Assembly: GCF_020164485.1 (NCBI RefSeq)
Contig: NZ_JAIQZA010000006.1
Coordinates: 62,001 to 126,000, forward strand
Reading direction: 5' to 3'
Length of the DNA stretch: 64,000 nt
DNA from: Salegentibacter tibetensis
Lineage (GTDB): Bacteria; Bacteroidota; Bacteroidia; Flavobacteriales; Flavobacteriaceae
A model generated the notes under the pieces. It saw only the letters and a list, made by a program, of their open reading frames with translations, was not told the origin of the DNA and searched no databases. Of this stretch, positions 16,921-25,934 are shown piece after piece. Both the position numbers and the translations under genes were made by a program. How positions within the stretch are numbered: position 1 is the first letter of the stretch; each line of letters opens with the position of its first letter.

Positions 16921-19494
16921 ATGCACAGAGAACCAAAACTAGAACGTTTTAATGAAAGCGTACTTTCAAAATATCAGGTTTATAATAGTATATTTTTAAC
17001 GCTGCCTTTTGACGATATTAGTAAGACGGGATCCCTGCTGCCTCTTTTTCAGGAAATATGTGAAGCGGGCTTTAAGGAAAACAAAAATCCTTCAGAAATT
17101 ATTGAGAGTTTCTTCAGTAAATATCAGGATGATCCTTCAGAAGAACATCAAATCAGTTTATTGTTCAGGTTTATTCAGTATATAGAAAGACAGGTAGTGC
17201 TCTTTGATGCTATTGAAGATGCGTCTTTTCCTATAGTAAACAATATGGATGGCCGCGGAACCCTTAGGAATGTGAAAGAGGAAGCCGAAGCAAAAGATAA
17301 AACTCCTGAATTACGGGAATACCTGAAACGTTTTAACGTAAGGCCAACTTTAACTGCTCACCCTACACAATTCTATCCGGGAGCGGTTTTAGGAATTATT
17401 ACAGATCTAGATAAAGCTATTCAGAAAAACGATATTACGCTAATAAAGAAATTACTGGCGCAACTTGGGAAAACCCCGTTTTTCAAAAAAGAGAAACCAA
17501 CACCTTATGATGAGGCAGTAAGCCTAATCTGGTATTTTGAGAATGTATTTTACCAGAGTGTAAGCAAGATTTATAACTATATTCAACAAAATATTTTTGA
17601 TGGTGAAGATATAGGCAACCAGGTTATCAACTTAGGATTTTGGCCCGGGGGAGACCGTGATGGAAACCCGTTTGTAACCACTGAAATCACCTTAAAAGTT
17701 GCCCAGAGATTAAGAAGCACCATTTTGCTTAATTATTATCGTGATATTAGAGCGCTTAAAAGAAGAGTGACCTTTAACGAAGTCGATGCGATTATTGCTG
17801 AAATAGAAACTCCCCTCTATCAAAGTGCAATCTCCAAGACTGGAAAGATTAAAATGTCACTTGAAGACTTTAAGTCTAAACTGCATCAGATTAAGGATAT
17901 AGTAGAAGATAAACACCAGGGGTTATTCGTTGAAGAAATCAATGGTCTAATCAATAAGGTTAATATTTTTGGATATCATTTCGCGACGCTGGATATTCGT
18001 CAGGATTCAGGGAAACACGACGAGGTTCTTAAAGAAATCCTTAAAACACAACCGGAGTTATTCCCTAAAAATTATGCTTCACTTTCTAATGAAGAACAAA
18101 TAGAAGCGCTTACAAAAGTTGAAGGGAATATAGATCCTGAGAATTATGAGGATGGAATAGTTAAATCTACACTCTCTTCAATTTATGCTATGCAGAAAAT
18201 TCAGGAGAAAAACGGAGAAAATGGAGCTAATAGATACATAATTAGTCACAGTGAAGTACCGCAAAGTATTTTAGAGCCGTTTGCGTTCTTAAGGCTATGT
18301 GGATGGAAGAAACCATCGGTAGATGTTATTCCTCTTTTTGAAACCGTACCCGATTTAAAAGCTTCACCAGACGTCATGGAGACTTTGTATAAGAATCCTG
18401 TTTACCGTGAACATTTAAAAAGCAGAGGGGATAAGCAAACGATTATGCTTGGATTTAGTGATGGAACTAAAGATGGTGGATATTTAATGGCCAACTGGAG
18501 TATTTATAAAGCTAAAGAAATGCTTACCGAAGTTTCCAGGAAACACGGAATTAAAGTGGTGTTTTTTGATGGCAGAGGAGGACCACCGGCTCGTGGTGGT
18601 GGTAAAACACATCAGTTTTATGCTTCTTTAGGTTCAAATATTGAAAATGAAGAAATTCAATTAACCGTACAGGGACAAACCATTAGTTCTAATTTTGGAA
18701 CCCGGGATTCTTGTAGATATAACCTTGAGCAATTGCTAAGTTCAGGTGTTTCAAATGAGATTTTTAGTGACGATAAAAACCGGTTAACCGATGAAGATCG
18801 GGAAACTATGACCAGACTTGCTGAGATTAGTTATGAAACTTATACTAACTTCAAGCAACACGAGAAGTTTATTCCGTATTTAGAGAAGATGAGTACGCTA
18901 AAATACTATGCTAAAACCAATATTGGTAGCCGCCCGTCTAAAAGAAATAAATCGGCTGAACTTAATTTAAACGATCTTAGAGCAATTCCATTTGTGGGAA
19001 GCTGGAGCCAGTTAAAACAAAATGTACCCGGATTTTTCGGTGTAGGAACTGCCCTGGAGAAGTTTGAGCAAGCAGGTGAATTCGATAAGGTGAAACACCT
19101 TTATAACAATTCAGTTTTCTTTAAAACCTTATTGGAGAATTCCATGATGAGCCTTACCAAATCTTTCTTCGCGCTAACCGCTTATATGGAGCAGGATAAG
19201 GAATTTGGCGAATTTTGGAAGATTATTTATGCTGAATATAAGCGTAGTCATGCCATGTTATTAAAAGTAACCGGTTATGATGAACTTATGGAAAATGAGC
19301 CTGCAGGAAGAGCTTCCATTCAGGCACGTGAGCGTATTGTGCTACCTTTATTAACCATTCAGCAGCACGCGCTTAGAAAAGTACAGGAACTTCAGGACCA
19401 GGGCAAAAGCGCCGAAGAAATGCTTGAAGTTTATGAAAAGATGGTAACACGTTCCCTGTACGGAAATATTAACGCAAGTAGAAATTCAGCTTAA
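16921..19494 (+). CDS. ppc: Phosphoenolpyruvate carboxylase
   Basis: From ATG 16921 this is an 857-residue protein, slightly shorter than the E. coli enzyme. It catalyses PEP + bicarbonate to oxaloacetate, feeding the TCA cycle. Visible motifs are TAHPTQ with the catalytic H147, FWPGGDRDGNPFVT, GYHFATLDIRQDSGKHD, MLGFSDGTKDGGY and the glycine-rich loop FFDGRGGPPARGGG. The frame opens at 16864, but that extension translates the upstream terminator, so MHREPKLERF is the better start. The C-terminus ends NINASRNSA instead of the usual NTG-type tail. The DinB-like gene follows after one base. Confidence 0.95.
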   Translation: MHREPKLERFNESVLSKYQVYNSIFLTLPFDDISKTGSLLPLFQEICEAGFKENKNPSEIIESFFSKYQDDPSEEHQISLLFRFIQYIERQVVLFDAIEDASFPIVNNMDGRGTLRNVKEEAEAKDKTPELREYLKRFNVRPTLTAHPTQFYPGAVLGIITDLDKAIQKNDITLIKKLLAQLGKTPFFKKEKPTPYDEAVSLIWYFENVFYQSVSKIYNYIQQNIFDGEDIGNQVINLGFWPGGDRDGNPFVTTEITLKVAQRLRSTILLNYYRDIRALKRRVTFNEVDAIIAEIETPLYQSAISKTGKIKMSLEDFKSKLHQIKDIVEDKHQGLFVEEINGLINKVNIFGYHFATLDIRQDSGKHDEVLKEILKTQPELFPKNYASLSNEEQIEALTKVEGNIDPENYEDGIVKSTLSSIYAMQKIQEKNGENGANRYIISHSEVPQSILEPFAFLRLCGWKKPSVDVIPLFETVPDLKASPDVMETLYKNPVYREHLKSRGDKQTIMLGFSDGTKDGGYLMANWSIYKAKEMLTEVSRKHGIKVVFFDGRGGPPARGGGKTHQFYASLGSNIENEEIQLTVQGQTISSNFGTRDSCRYNLEQLLSSGVSNEIFSDDKNRLTDEDRETMTRLAEISYETYTNFKQHEKFIPYLEKMSTLKYYAKTNIGSRPSKRNKSAELNLNDLRAIPFVGSWSQLKQNVPGFFGVGTALEKFEQAGEFDKVKHLYNNSVFFKTLLENSMMSLTKSFFALTAYMEQDKEFGEFWKIIYAEYKRSHAMLLKVTGYDELMENEPAGRASIQARERIVLPLLTIQQHALRKVQELQDQGKSAEEMLEVYEKMVTRSLYGNINASRNSA

Positions 19495-19495
19495 G

Positions 19496-20020
19496 ATGAT
19501 AATAAAAAATCTTGATTCTGATGAGTATAATGTGTACTACGACAGATATTTACAAAAAGTCCCCAGCGATTTAGAGCTGGGGACTTTACTTCTTGAAAAT
19601 AGGGAAGAGTTCCTTAGATTACTGGATAAGATGAAGCCGGAAGACCTTAAGTATAGTTATGCTGAAGGTAAATGGACTGTAGCTGAAGTGCTTCAGCATC
19701 TTCTTGATGTTGAACGTATTTTTCAATATAGGTCACTAAGCCTGGCCAGGGATCCAGGAGTTAAATTACCTGGCTTTGATCACGATGCTTATGTTCCCGC
19801 AAGTTCTGCTCGAAACCGGAAGCTAAAGGGTTTTAAGAAAGAATTTAAAGCCGTAAGAAATGCCGGTATTTCGCTGTATCAGAGTTTTTCAGAAGAAATG
19901 CTAAAAAATAAAGGATTTATTAGTGGTAGTTCAGCTAGCTGTCGGGCCTTAGGTTTTATTACTGCCGGTCACACCAAACATCATATTGAAATATTTAAAG
20001 AGAAATATGATATTTTATGA
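19496..20020 (+). CDS. DinB-like (DinB_2) family protein
   Basis: This 174-residue protein has the four-helix DinB/YfiT-type layout. It shows AEGKWTVAEVLQHLLDVERI with the first metal-ligand histidine, and TAGHTKHHIEIFKEKY with the second histidine pair. Family knowledge: metal-binding bundle proteins, some of which are thiol-dependent transferases; the substrate cannot be predicted. It starts one base after the ppc stop and overlaps the next gene by four bases (ATGA), so it is probably cotranscribed with ppc. Confidence 0.85.
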   Translation: MIIKNLDSDEYNVYYDRYLQKVPSDLELGTLLLENREEFLRLLDKMKPEDLKYSYAEGKWTVAEVLQHLLDVERIFQYRSLSLARDPGVKLPGFDHDAYVPASSARNRKLKGFKKEFKAVRNAGISLYQSFSEEMLKNKGFISGSSASCRALGFITAGHTKHHIEIFKEKYDIL

Positions 20021-21033
20021 AATTTCTGAAGACCTCCTGGTCACTTTTTAAAAATGCATACATAAGCTGGAATAGGAACGAACCCTATGCCCGAAGTGCA
20101 ACTATAGCTTATTATGCCTTGTTTTCTTTACCTTCCTTATTGATTATTGTTGTAACCATTGCAGGTTATTTCTTTGAGCAGGAAGCTGTACAGGGGAGGT
20201 TGACTTCAGAAATTAGTGGTTTTATAGGTCAGGAACCGGCTGAAGCTATTGAAAGGATGATTGCCAGCGCAGCTCTGGCAACAGAATCTACGTGGGCCCT
20301 AATATTTGGTATAGGTATCTTACTATTTGGTGCTACCGGGGTGTTTTTCCAGCTTAAAATGGCAATGAATAATATTTGGAATGTTGCTGCTAAACAAACC
20401 AATTTCCTGAGAATTTTATTAGATAGACTTATTTCTTTCGGAATGGTAATGGTAATAGGTCTTTTGCTTTTACTATCCCTGGTTATTTCCGCTTTAATTC
20501 GTATTCTAAAAGATGAAATAGAACATTATGCGCCCAATGTGACCGAATTTATGGTGGATGCTGCTAATTTTGGTATTTCATTTCTTATAATTACTACCTT
20601 ATTTGCTGCTATTTTTAAATTACTTCCGGATATTAAATTGCGCTGGAGGATTACTTATGTGGGTGCCGCGCTTACTACCATTTTGTTTTTAGTAGGGGAA
20701 GCTTTAATTAGTTTTTACTTCGGAAAAAGTAAACCTGCATCGGTTTACGGTGGGGCTTCTTCCGTAGTGCTTATTTTGCTTTGGGTTTACTATACCTGCC
20801 TAATTTTATTTTTTGGTGCCGAATTTACCGTGCAATACGCTTTGATGAAAAATGAAAGAGTAGTTCCTAATAGATATGGAGAACCTGCAATTTATCAGGA
20901 ACTGGAAAAATTACAACAGAAGCGTACCCAATTAGAGGAAGAAAAGGAAATAATAGATACGCTTAAAAATAATATGGATTGGGAGAAAAACAGGGGGAAG
21001 GATCAAAAAATTAAGAATAAGGATAAGAAATAG
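20017..21033 (+). CDS. YihY/BrkB family inner-membrane protein
   Basis: This 338-residue protein has about six membrane segments (around residues 27-50, 88-113, 137-162, 180-202, 210-232 and 243-268) and the family stretches ARSATIAYYALFSLPSLLII and FGATGVFFQLKMAMNNIWNV. The C-terminal ~50 residues are charged and coiled-coil-like (LQQKRTQLEEEKEIIDTLK). The family was once called ribonuclease BN, but it is a membrane protein of uncertain function. It is third in the ppc-DinB-YihY unit. Confidence 0.9.
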   Translation: MKFLKTSWSLFKNAYISWNRNEPYARSATIAYYALFSLPSLLIIVVTIAGYFFEQEAVQGRLTSEISGFIGQEPAEAIERMIASAALATESTWALIFGIGILLFGATGVFFQLKMAMNNIWNVAAKQTNFLRILLDRLISFGMVMVIGLLLLLSLVISALIRILKDEIEHYAPNVTEFMVDAANFGISFLIITTLFAAIFKLLPDIKLRWRITYVGAALTTILFLVGEALISFYFGKSKPASVYGGASSVVLILLWVYYTCLILFFGAEFTVQYALMKNERVVPNRYGEPAIYQELEKLQQKRTQLEEEKEIIDTLKNNMDWEKNRGKDQKIKNKDKK

Positions 21034-21052
21034 CCTTATTTTGTAAATTTTT

Positions 21053-21093
21053 AAGAGAATTAATAAAGTTTAACTTTAAGTGGATTCTCTTTT
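21053..21093 (+). terminator. Terminator after the YihY gene
   Basis: AAGAGAAT at 21053-21060 pairs with ATTCTCTT at 21084-21091, with an internal AAAGTT/AACTTT stem and a short T run. It is weaker and more AT-rich than the other terminators here. Confidence 0.5.
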
Positions 21094-21163
21094 ATAATGT
21101 CCTTAGCACACTATCTTTTATTCATATTTTATCTTTGATTGAACCAAAAATGAAGATGAAATT

Positions 21164-21712
21164 ATGAAAAAGAGAATAGCAATTTTAGCCACAAACGGAT
21201 TCGAAAAAAGTGAACTTTTTTCACCGAAAGAGGCTTTAGAAAATGAAGGTTTTAAAGTAGATATTATTAGCCTGGAAAAAGGAAAAATAAAAGGTTGGGA
21301 AGGCACCAACTGGTCTGGAGAAATAGAAGTTGATTACACCTTAAAAGAGGTGAGTGCGAAAGATTACAATGCTTTGGTGCTTCCCGGAGGTGTAATTAAT
21401 CCAGATAAACTTAGAAGAAATGAAGATGTTTTGGTATTTGTGCGCGATTTCTTTAAGCAAAGTAAGCCTGTAGGAGCAATTTGCCACGCAGCCTGGACGC
21501 TAATTGATGCTGAAGTAGTTGAAGGCCGAACAATGACCTCCTTTAATTCTATCAAAAAAGACCTGGAAAATGCAGGAGCTTTATGGGTAGATAAAGAAGT
21601 TGTTGTAGATGAAGCTTTTGTTACTTCCAGAAATCCTGATGATTTACCAGCGTTTAACGCTAAAATGATCGAAGAGATTAAAGAAGGTAAGCACGATTTG
21701 CAACACGCATAA
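21164..21712 (+). CDS. DJ-1/PfpI family (type 1 glutamine amidotransferase-like) protein
   Basis: This 182-residue protein has the flavodoxin-like PfpI fold. ILATNGFEKSEL carries the conserved acidic residue near 15, ALVLPGGVINPDKLR follows, and the nucleophile elbow is GAICHAAWTLIDA with Cys near residue 104 followed by His. The form closely matches the stress-related YhbO/PfpI group (deglycase or protease claims exist for the family). A TATCTTTG -7 box lies at 21130-21137. It is monocistronic, with a strong terminator. Confidence 0.92.
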   Translation: MKKRIAILATNGFEKSELFSPKEALENEGFKVDIISLEKGKIKGWEGTNWSGEIEVDYTLKEVSAKDYNALVLPGGVINPDKLRRNEDVLVFVRDFFKQSKPVGAICHAAWTLIDAEVVEGRTMTSFNSIKKDLENAGALWVDKEVVVDEAFVTSRNPDDLPAFNAKMIEEIKEGKHDLQHA

Positions 21713-21736
21713 TGCTTAATCCGAAATATTAGAATT

Positions 21737-21774
21737 AAAAAAGCCTGTCTGGAATTAATCCGACAGGCTTTTTT
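21737..21774 (+). terminator. Strong terminator after the PfpI gene, fused to repeat A2
   Basis: AAAAAAGCCTGTC pairs with GACAGGCTTTTTT across a loop of 12 bases. It is symmetrical, so it can serve both the PfpI gene and the convergent dipeptidase gene. Its T run runs directly into repeat A2. Confidence 0.85.
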
Positions 21775-21805
21775 AATCCCTCATTGAGGGTTTAATTCCC
21801 CGAGG
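21774..21805. repeat. Interspersed palindromic repeat, family A, truncated copy 2
   Basis: TAATCCCTCATTGAGGG followed by TTTAATTCCCCGAGG is identical to the first 32 bases of copy A1 at 3033. The second hairpin block is absent. Confidence 0.8.
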
Positions 21806-21830
21806 ATCTTATTATTTAAATGTCAGTATT

Positions 21831-23120
21831 TTATGCTTTTTGAAGCTCTGCTGCCACTTCATCAACTTCATCCATCACTCTTAATAAATTCTCTCCCCAA
21901 AGTTTGGCGATTTCTTCTTCAGAATAACCTCTTTTTACCAATTCTTTGGTAACATTCAATGTTTCTGAAGCATCCTGCCAGCCGTCAATTCCGCCGCCCC
22001 CATCAAAATCAGAACTAATACCAACATGCTCAATTCCTATTAGATCTACCATATAATCTATATGATCTACAAAATCGGCAACATCCACAGGTGCAATTTC
22101 TTCTTTCAATAATTCAATTTCAGGAGCAGCTGCAGTTCTTACTTTTTGATAATCGGCATAATATGCATTTCTATTTTCATTGCTTAAGGCCCTTATACTA
22201 TCGCGGGGTAAAATTTCAAAACTCATTTCTTCGGCCTTTTTCTCATAAACATTAGTAGTGGCCTCACTAAACGCTTTATTTTTTTTAGTGTTTACATAAG
22301 CACTAAAGGCAACGGTTTGTACCACCCCGCCGTGCTCTTTAAATAACATTAAAAGCTCATCATCTAAATTCCGACTGTGGTTGCAAAGTTCGCGGGCAGA
22401 GGAGTGGGAAGCGATTAGCGGGGCCTTAGAAAGCTCAAACATCTGCTTGATAGCCTCTTTTGAAGGATGTGAAACATCTATCATCATTCCAAGTCGGTTC
22501 ATTTCAACAATCACTTCTTTTCCTAAATCGCTAAGGCCATTGTGCAGCCATTCATCATTATCTTCGCCTGTGTTAGAATCACTTAATTGGCTATGGCCCT
22601 GGTGGGCAAGCGACATATATCTAGCGCCAAGCTCGTAGAACTTTTCCACGTTCTCAATATTTTTCCCAATAGAATAGCCGTTTTCTACGCCAATCATCGC
22701 GACTTTTTTTCCTTCAGAAACCAGATATCGCACTTCCTGAGAATTGGTAGCCAATCCTATTTCGTTTGGAGCGAAATTTTTAACCAGTTTATGGATCGCA
22801 TCAAACTTGCTCATCGCATTTTTATAAGCGTTTTTAAAGCCATCATCAGTAAGTTCGTCCTGTCCTGTATAAACGATAAACCAGGCGACATCCAGTCCGC
22901 CGGCCTCCATTTTAGGAAGGGTTACCTGGTTTTCCAGGTCCATCGTATAATTCCTGTCTTCAGTAAAATTATTGATATTGATATCGGCGTGAGTATCTAT
23001 GGTAATTACGTTTTCGTGAATTTCTTTGGCTTTTTCTAGTAAAGCTTCATCGTTGTTTTGCTGAGCAAAGACCAGATTCCCCGTCAAAATCAGCGCAAGG
23101 CTAAGAAGGTTTAATTTCAT
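21831..23120 (-). CDS. Membrane dipeptidase (renal dipeptidase family, M19), exported
   Basis: This 429-residue protein has a signal peptide (MKLNLLSLALILTGNLVFAQ). It shows the binuclear zinc site of family M19: H-x-D in TIDTHADIN (near residue 43), the bridging Glu in MIGVENGYSIG, and the histidines of MMIDVSHPS and LIASHSSARELCNHSRN. HVGISSDFDGGGG is near the C-terminus. The family hydrolyses dipeptides, often tolerating D-residues at the C-terminal position. It is probably periplasmic. It is divergent from the ATP-grasp/GCS2 ligase operon, which makes a role in handling a related peptide possible, but this is inference. Confidence 0.93.
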   Translation of the reverse strand: MKLNLLSLALILTGNLVFAQQNNDEALLEKAKEIHENVITIDTHADININNFTEDRNYTMDLENQVTLPKMEAGGLDVAWFIVYTGQDELTDDGFKNAYKNAMSKFDAIHKLVKNFAPNEIGLATNSQEVRYLVSEGKKVAMIGVENGYSIGKNIENVEKFYELGARYMSLAHQGHSQLSDSNTGEDNDEWLHNGLSDLGKEVIVEMNRLGMMIDVSHPSKEAIKQMFELSKAPLIASHSSARELCNHSRNLDDELLMLFKEHGGVVQTVAFSAYVNTKKNKAFSEATTNVYEKKAEEMSFEILPRDSIRALSNENRNAYYADYQKVRTAAAPEIELLKEEIAPVDVADFVDHIDYMVDLIGIEHVGISSDFDGGGGIDGWQDASETLNVTKELVKRGYSEEEIAKLWGENLLRVMDEVDEVAAELQKA

Positions 23121-23230
23121 ATTGCTGTGTTATATTTTATTTAAACCCTGAAAATACTAATAAAATTTTTAGAAATAAATTGAATAGCTTATTTTGATAA
23201 AAATCATTTAAAACATATTCAATTTTCTCC

Positions 23231-23238
23231 TACATTTG
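23231..23238 (+). promoter_or_regulatory. -7 box upstream of the ATP-grasp operon
   Basis: TACATTTG matches TAnnTTTG exactly and lies about 20 bases before the ATG at 23259. No TTG at the right -33 distance was found, so this is a tentative call. Confidence 0.3.
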
Positions 23239-23258
23239 ATAGAATTTTCAATTGCTCA

Positions 23259-24710
23259 ATGAATAAATATATAATAGTAAACCAACCCGAAAAGTGGAAA
23301 CTAAAACTGGATAACGTAGAGATTATTTCAGCGCAATCCTATCTCACTAATCCTGAGTTCGCCAAAATCAAAAATGCCAGGATCTTCAACCTCTGTAAAG
23401 ATTATTCCTACCAGTCTAAAGGTTATTATGTTTCACTTTTAGCCGAAGCCCGTGGGCATATGGCTATTCCAACGGTAAAAAATATTGTTGATTTACGGGA
23501 GCCGAAACTGGTAAAAATAGTTTCAGAGGAGTTTGATGATTTAATGCAAACCAGCCTGAAAAGTATAAAATCCCAGGAGTTTACGCTCAGTATTTATTTT
23601 GGTCAAAACGTAGCCCAAAAATATAAGGAGTTGAGTGCGATGTTTCACAGGCATTTTCAAATTCCGTTTTTGCGGGTTAAATTTAATTATACTACCAAGT
23701 GGAATATAAAAAGCATTAAAGCTATATCTGAAGCTGAAATTCCAGAGGAACATTTGGAAAGTGTGTATGAGTTTGCAACTCAATATTTTGCGAAAAAGCG
23801 CTATGATACGCCCCGTGCTAATACCTCGGAATACGACCTGGCTATTTTAGTACAGACCGATGATCCCGCTCCGCCAAGTAATGCCAGGGCATTAAAGAAA
23901 TTCGTGGAAATTGCTGAAAAAATGGATTTTTATGTAGAAATAGTTTCCCCAAAAGACCTTTCACGTTTATCAGCTTTTGATGCTTTATTTATTAGACAAA
24001 GCACCGAAGTTAATAATGAAGCCTATGCCTTCGCCCGCAAAGCACAGCAGGAAGGCATCGCAATTATAGATTACCCTGATGCCATCTTGAAATGTTGCAA
24101 CAAAGTTTATATGGCTGAGGCTTTGGAAAACGCCAATATTCCTACGCCTAAAACGGTGATAATTCATAAAGAAAACATAGATAAGGTTTTAGAAATTACC
24201 GGGCTTCCTGTGGTTTTAAAATCTCCAGATTCTACTTTTTCCTTTGGGGTAAAGAAAGCGACTACGCCCGCTGAATATCAGGAATTAGTTACGATGATGC
24301 TCAAAAAGTCAGAATTGGTGATCGCCCAGGAATTTTCACCTTCAGAATATGACTGGAGAATAGGAATTCTTGATAATAAACCTTTTTATGCCTGCCGTTA
24401 TTATATGGCCAAGGGGCATTGGCAGATCTATAATTGGGACGCCAAAGTAAAAGACGATCAGGATGGAAATGCCGATTGCTTACCAATAGAAAAAGTTCCG
24501 AAGAAAATACTTGAAGCCGCTTTAAAATCGGCTAAATTAATGGGAACTGGTCTTTATGGGATAGATATCAAGGAAGTAGGAGGAAAGGCTCTTGTAATTG
24601 AAATTAACGATAACCCCAATATAGATTTTGGAGTTGAAGATGCCTATTATGGCGAGCAGGTTTATGTGGAAATTATAGCCGCTTTAAAAAACCGACTGAT
24701 AAAGAAATAA
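23259..24710 (+). CDS. RimK-like ATP-grasp ligase with N-terminal RLAN-type domain
   Basis: This 483-residue protein has two parts. Residues ~1-185 form an N-terminal domain of the kind placed before RimK-like enzymes (RLAN type), with DYSYQSKGYYVSLLAEARGH. From ~260 on there is an ATP-grasp domain: CCNKVYMAEALENANIPTPK, VVLKSPDSTFSFGVKK (nucleotide-binding lysine), IAQEFSPSEYDWRIGIL and the metal-binding ALVIEINDNPNI. Family knowledge: such enzymes join a carboxylate to an amine through an acyl-phosphate, as in glutamate addition by RimK. The GCS2-like ligase starts three bases after its stop, pointing to a joint pathway making a peptide-like compound. The substrate is unknown. Confidence 0.88.
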   Translation: MNKYIIVNQPEKWKLKLDNVEIISAQSYLTNPEFAKIKNARIFNLCKDYSYQSKGYYVSLLAEARGHMAIPTVKNIVDLREPKLVKIVSEEFDDLMQTSLKSIKSQEFTLSIYFGQNVAQKYKELSAMFHRHFQIPFLRVKFNYTTKWNIKSIKAISEAEIPEEHLESVYEFATQYFAKKRYDTPRANTSEYDLAILVQTDDPAPPSNARALKKFVEIAEKMDFYVEIVSPKDLSRLSAFDALFIRQSTEVNNEAYAFARKAQQEGIAIIDYPDAILKCCNKVYMAEALENANIPTPKTVIIHKENIDKVLEITGLPVVLKSPDSTFSFGVKKATTPAEYQELVTMMLKKSELVIAQEFSPSEYDWRIGILDNKPFYACRYYMAKGHWQIYNWDAKVKDDQDGNADCLPIEKVPKKILEAALKSAKLMGTGLYGIDIKEVGGKALVIEINDNPNIDFGVEDAYYGEQVYVEIIAALKNRLIKK

Positions 24711-24713
24711 TTT

Positions 24714-25934
24714 ATGAAATATCATCTTTTTGAAGTTTTTGGAATTGAATTGGAATATATGCTTATTGATGCGTCCAGTTTTAAAGTGAATCCAATTGTA
24801 GATCAGCTTTTTATCAGTAAGAATGGGGAAATCACCTCAGATATTGAAAATGGGAAAATTGAATGGAGTAATGAATTGGTTGCGCATGTGGTAGAACTTA
24901 AAACCAACGGACCAACCGGAGATCTGGATAGTTTAGATCTTCTTTTTGCTGAAAATATTAAAGAAGTAAACCTTTTACTGAAAGAGAAAAATACCAGGCT
25001 ATTACCTTCTGCTGCACATCCATTGATGGACCCTGCAACTGAAACCCAGCTATGGAAACACAGCAATAACAAGATCTACGCACTTTACAACCGTATTTTT
25101 GATTGTAGCGGCCATGGCTGGAGCAATGTGCAAAGTATGCATATTAATCTTCCGTTTTTTGACGATAATGAATTTGATAAACTCCACGCGGCGGTACGTT
25201 TGCTTTTGCCTATAATGCCTGCCTTAAGCGCGAGTTCTCCTATTTTTGAAGGAAAAGATACCGGCTTTAAAGATGCCAGGATGCTTGTTTACAAAAGCAA
25301 CCAGAAGGAAATTCCCGAAATGACGGGAAAAGTAATTCCGGAACAGGTTTTTAATAAAGCCGATTATAATAAAACTATTTTTGAACCGATAAATAAAGCG
25401 ATAAAACCCCATGATACCGAAAATATTCTGGATCAGCATTTTTTGAATTCCAGGGGAGCTATTGCAAGATTTGACCGAAATGCCATAGAAATTCGTGTAT
25501 TAGATGTTCAGGAATGCCCAAAGGCCGATATGGCAGTCACTATTTTGATTATTGAATGCTTAAAGTTGCTGGTTAGTGAAGAATTAATTCCTATAGACGA
25601 ACAGAAGAAATGGCACGAAGACGAACTATTTAAAATTTTTGACGCAGTAATTAAGGATGCGGAAAATACCAAAATCAGTAACAAAGAATATCTCAGGATT
25701 TTCGGACTTTCACAAACCATAGAAATTAAAGAAATTTGGCGTATTTTATTTTCAAAAGTGAAAAGAAATATGGCATACAAGCATCAGGAAAGTATTAAGT
25801 TTTTGATGAATAACGGAAGTCTTTCTACCCGGATTTTAAAATCTATAGGTGATGATTTTTCAGAAGAAAATATTAGGAAAACCTATTTAAAATTAGCCGA
25901 TTGCCTGGAGGAAAATGAATTTTTTAAACCGTGA
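24714..25934 (+). CDS. GCS2-type glutamate-cysteine ligase family carboxylate-amine ligase
   Basis: This 406-residue protein belongs to the glutamine-synthetase-like carboxylate-amine ligase fold of the GCS2 (YbdK) family. It shows FGIELEYMLID (metal-binding acidic residues), SAAHPLMDP, the NVQSMHINLPF stretch with Q-x2-H-x-N, and ARFDRNAIEIRVLDVQECP. Family knowledge: these ATP-dependent enzymes form an amide or peptide bond, in the textbook case gamma-glutamylcysteine. Here the gene sits between an ATP-grasp ligase and a deformylase-like amidohydrolase, so glutathione synthesis is not the obvious role. It overlaps the next gene by four bases (GTGA). Confidence 0.87.
   Translation: MKYHLFEVFGIELEYMLIDASSFKVNPIVDQLFISKNGEITSDIENGKIEWSNELVAHVVELKTNGPTGDLDSLDLLFAENIKEVNLLLKEKNTRLLPSAAHPLMDPATETQLWKHSNNKIYALYNRIFDCSGHGWSNVQSMHINLPFFDDNEFDKLHAAVRLLLPIMPALSASSPIFEGKDTGFKDARMLVYKSNQKEIPEMTGKVIPEQVFNKADYNKTIFEPINKAIKPHDTENILDQHFLNSRGAIARFDRNAIEIRVLDVQECPKADMAVTILIIECLKLLVSEELIPIDEQKKWHEDELFKIFDAVIKDAENTKISNKEYLRIFGLSQTIEIKEIWRILFSKVKRNMAYKHQESIKFLMNNGSLSTRILKSIGDDFSEENIRKTYLKLADCLEENEFFKP

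Noticed and set aside
24714-25934. Glutathione synthesis by the GCS2 protein
   Set aside because: No glutathione synthetase of the usual type is adjacent; the partners are a RimK-like ligase and an amidohydrolase, so a different product is more likely.
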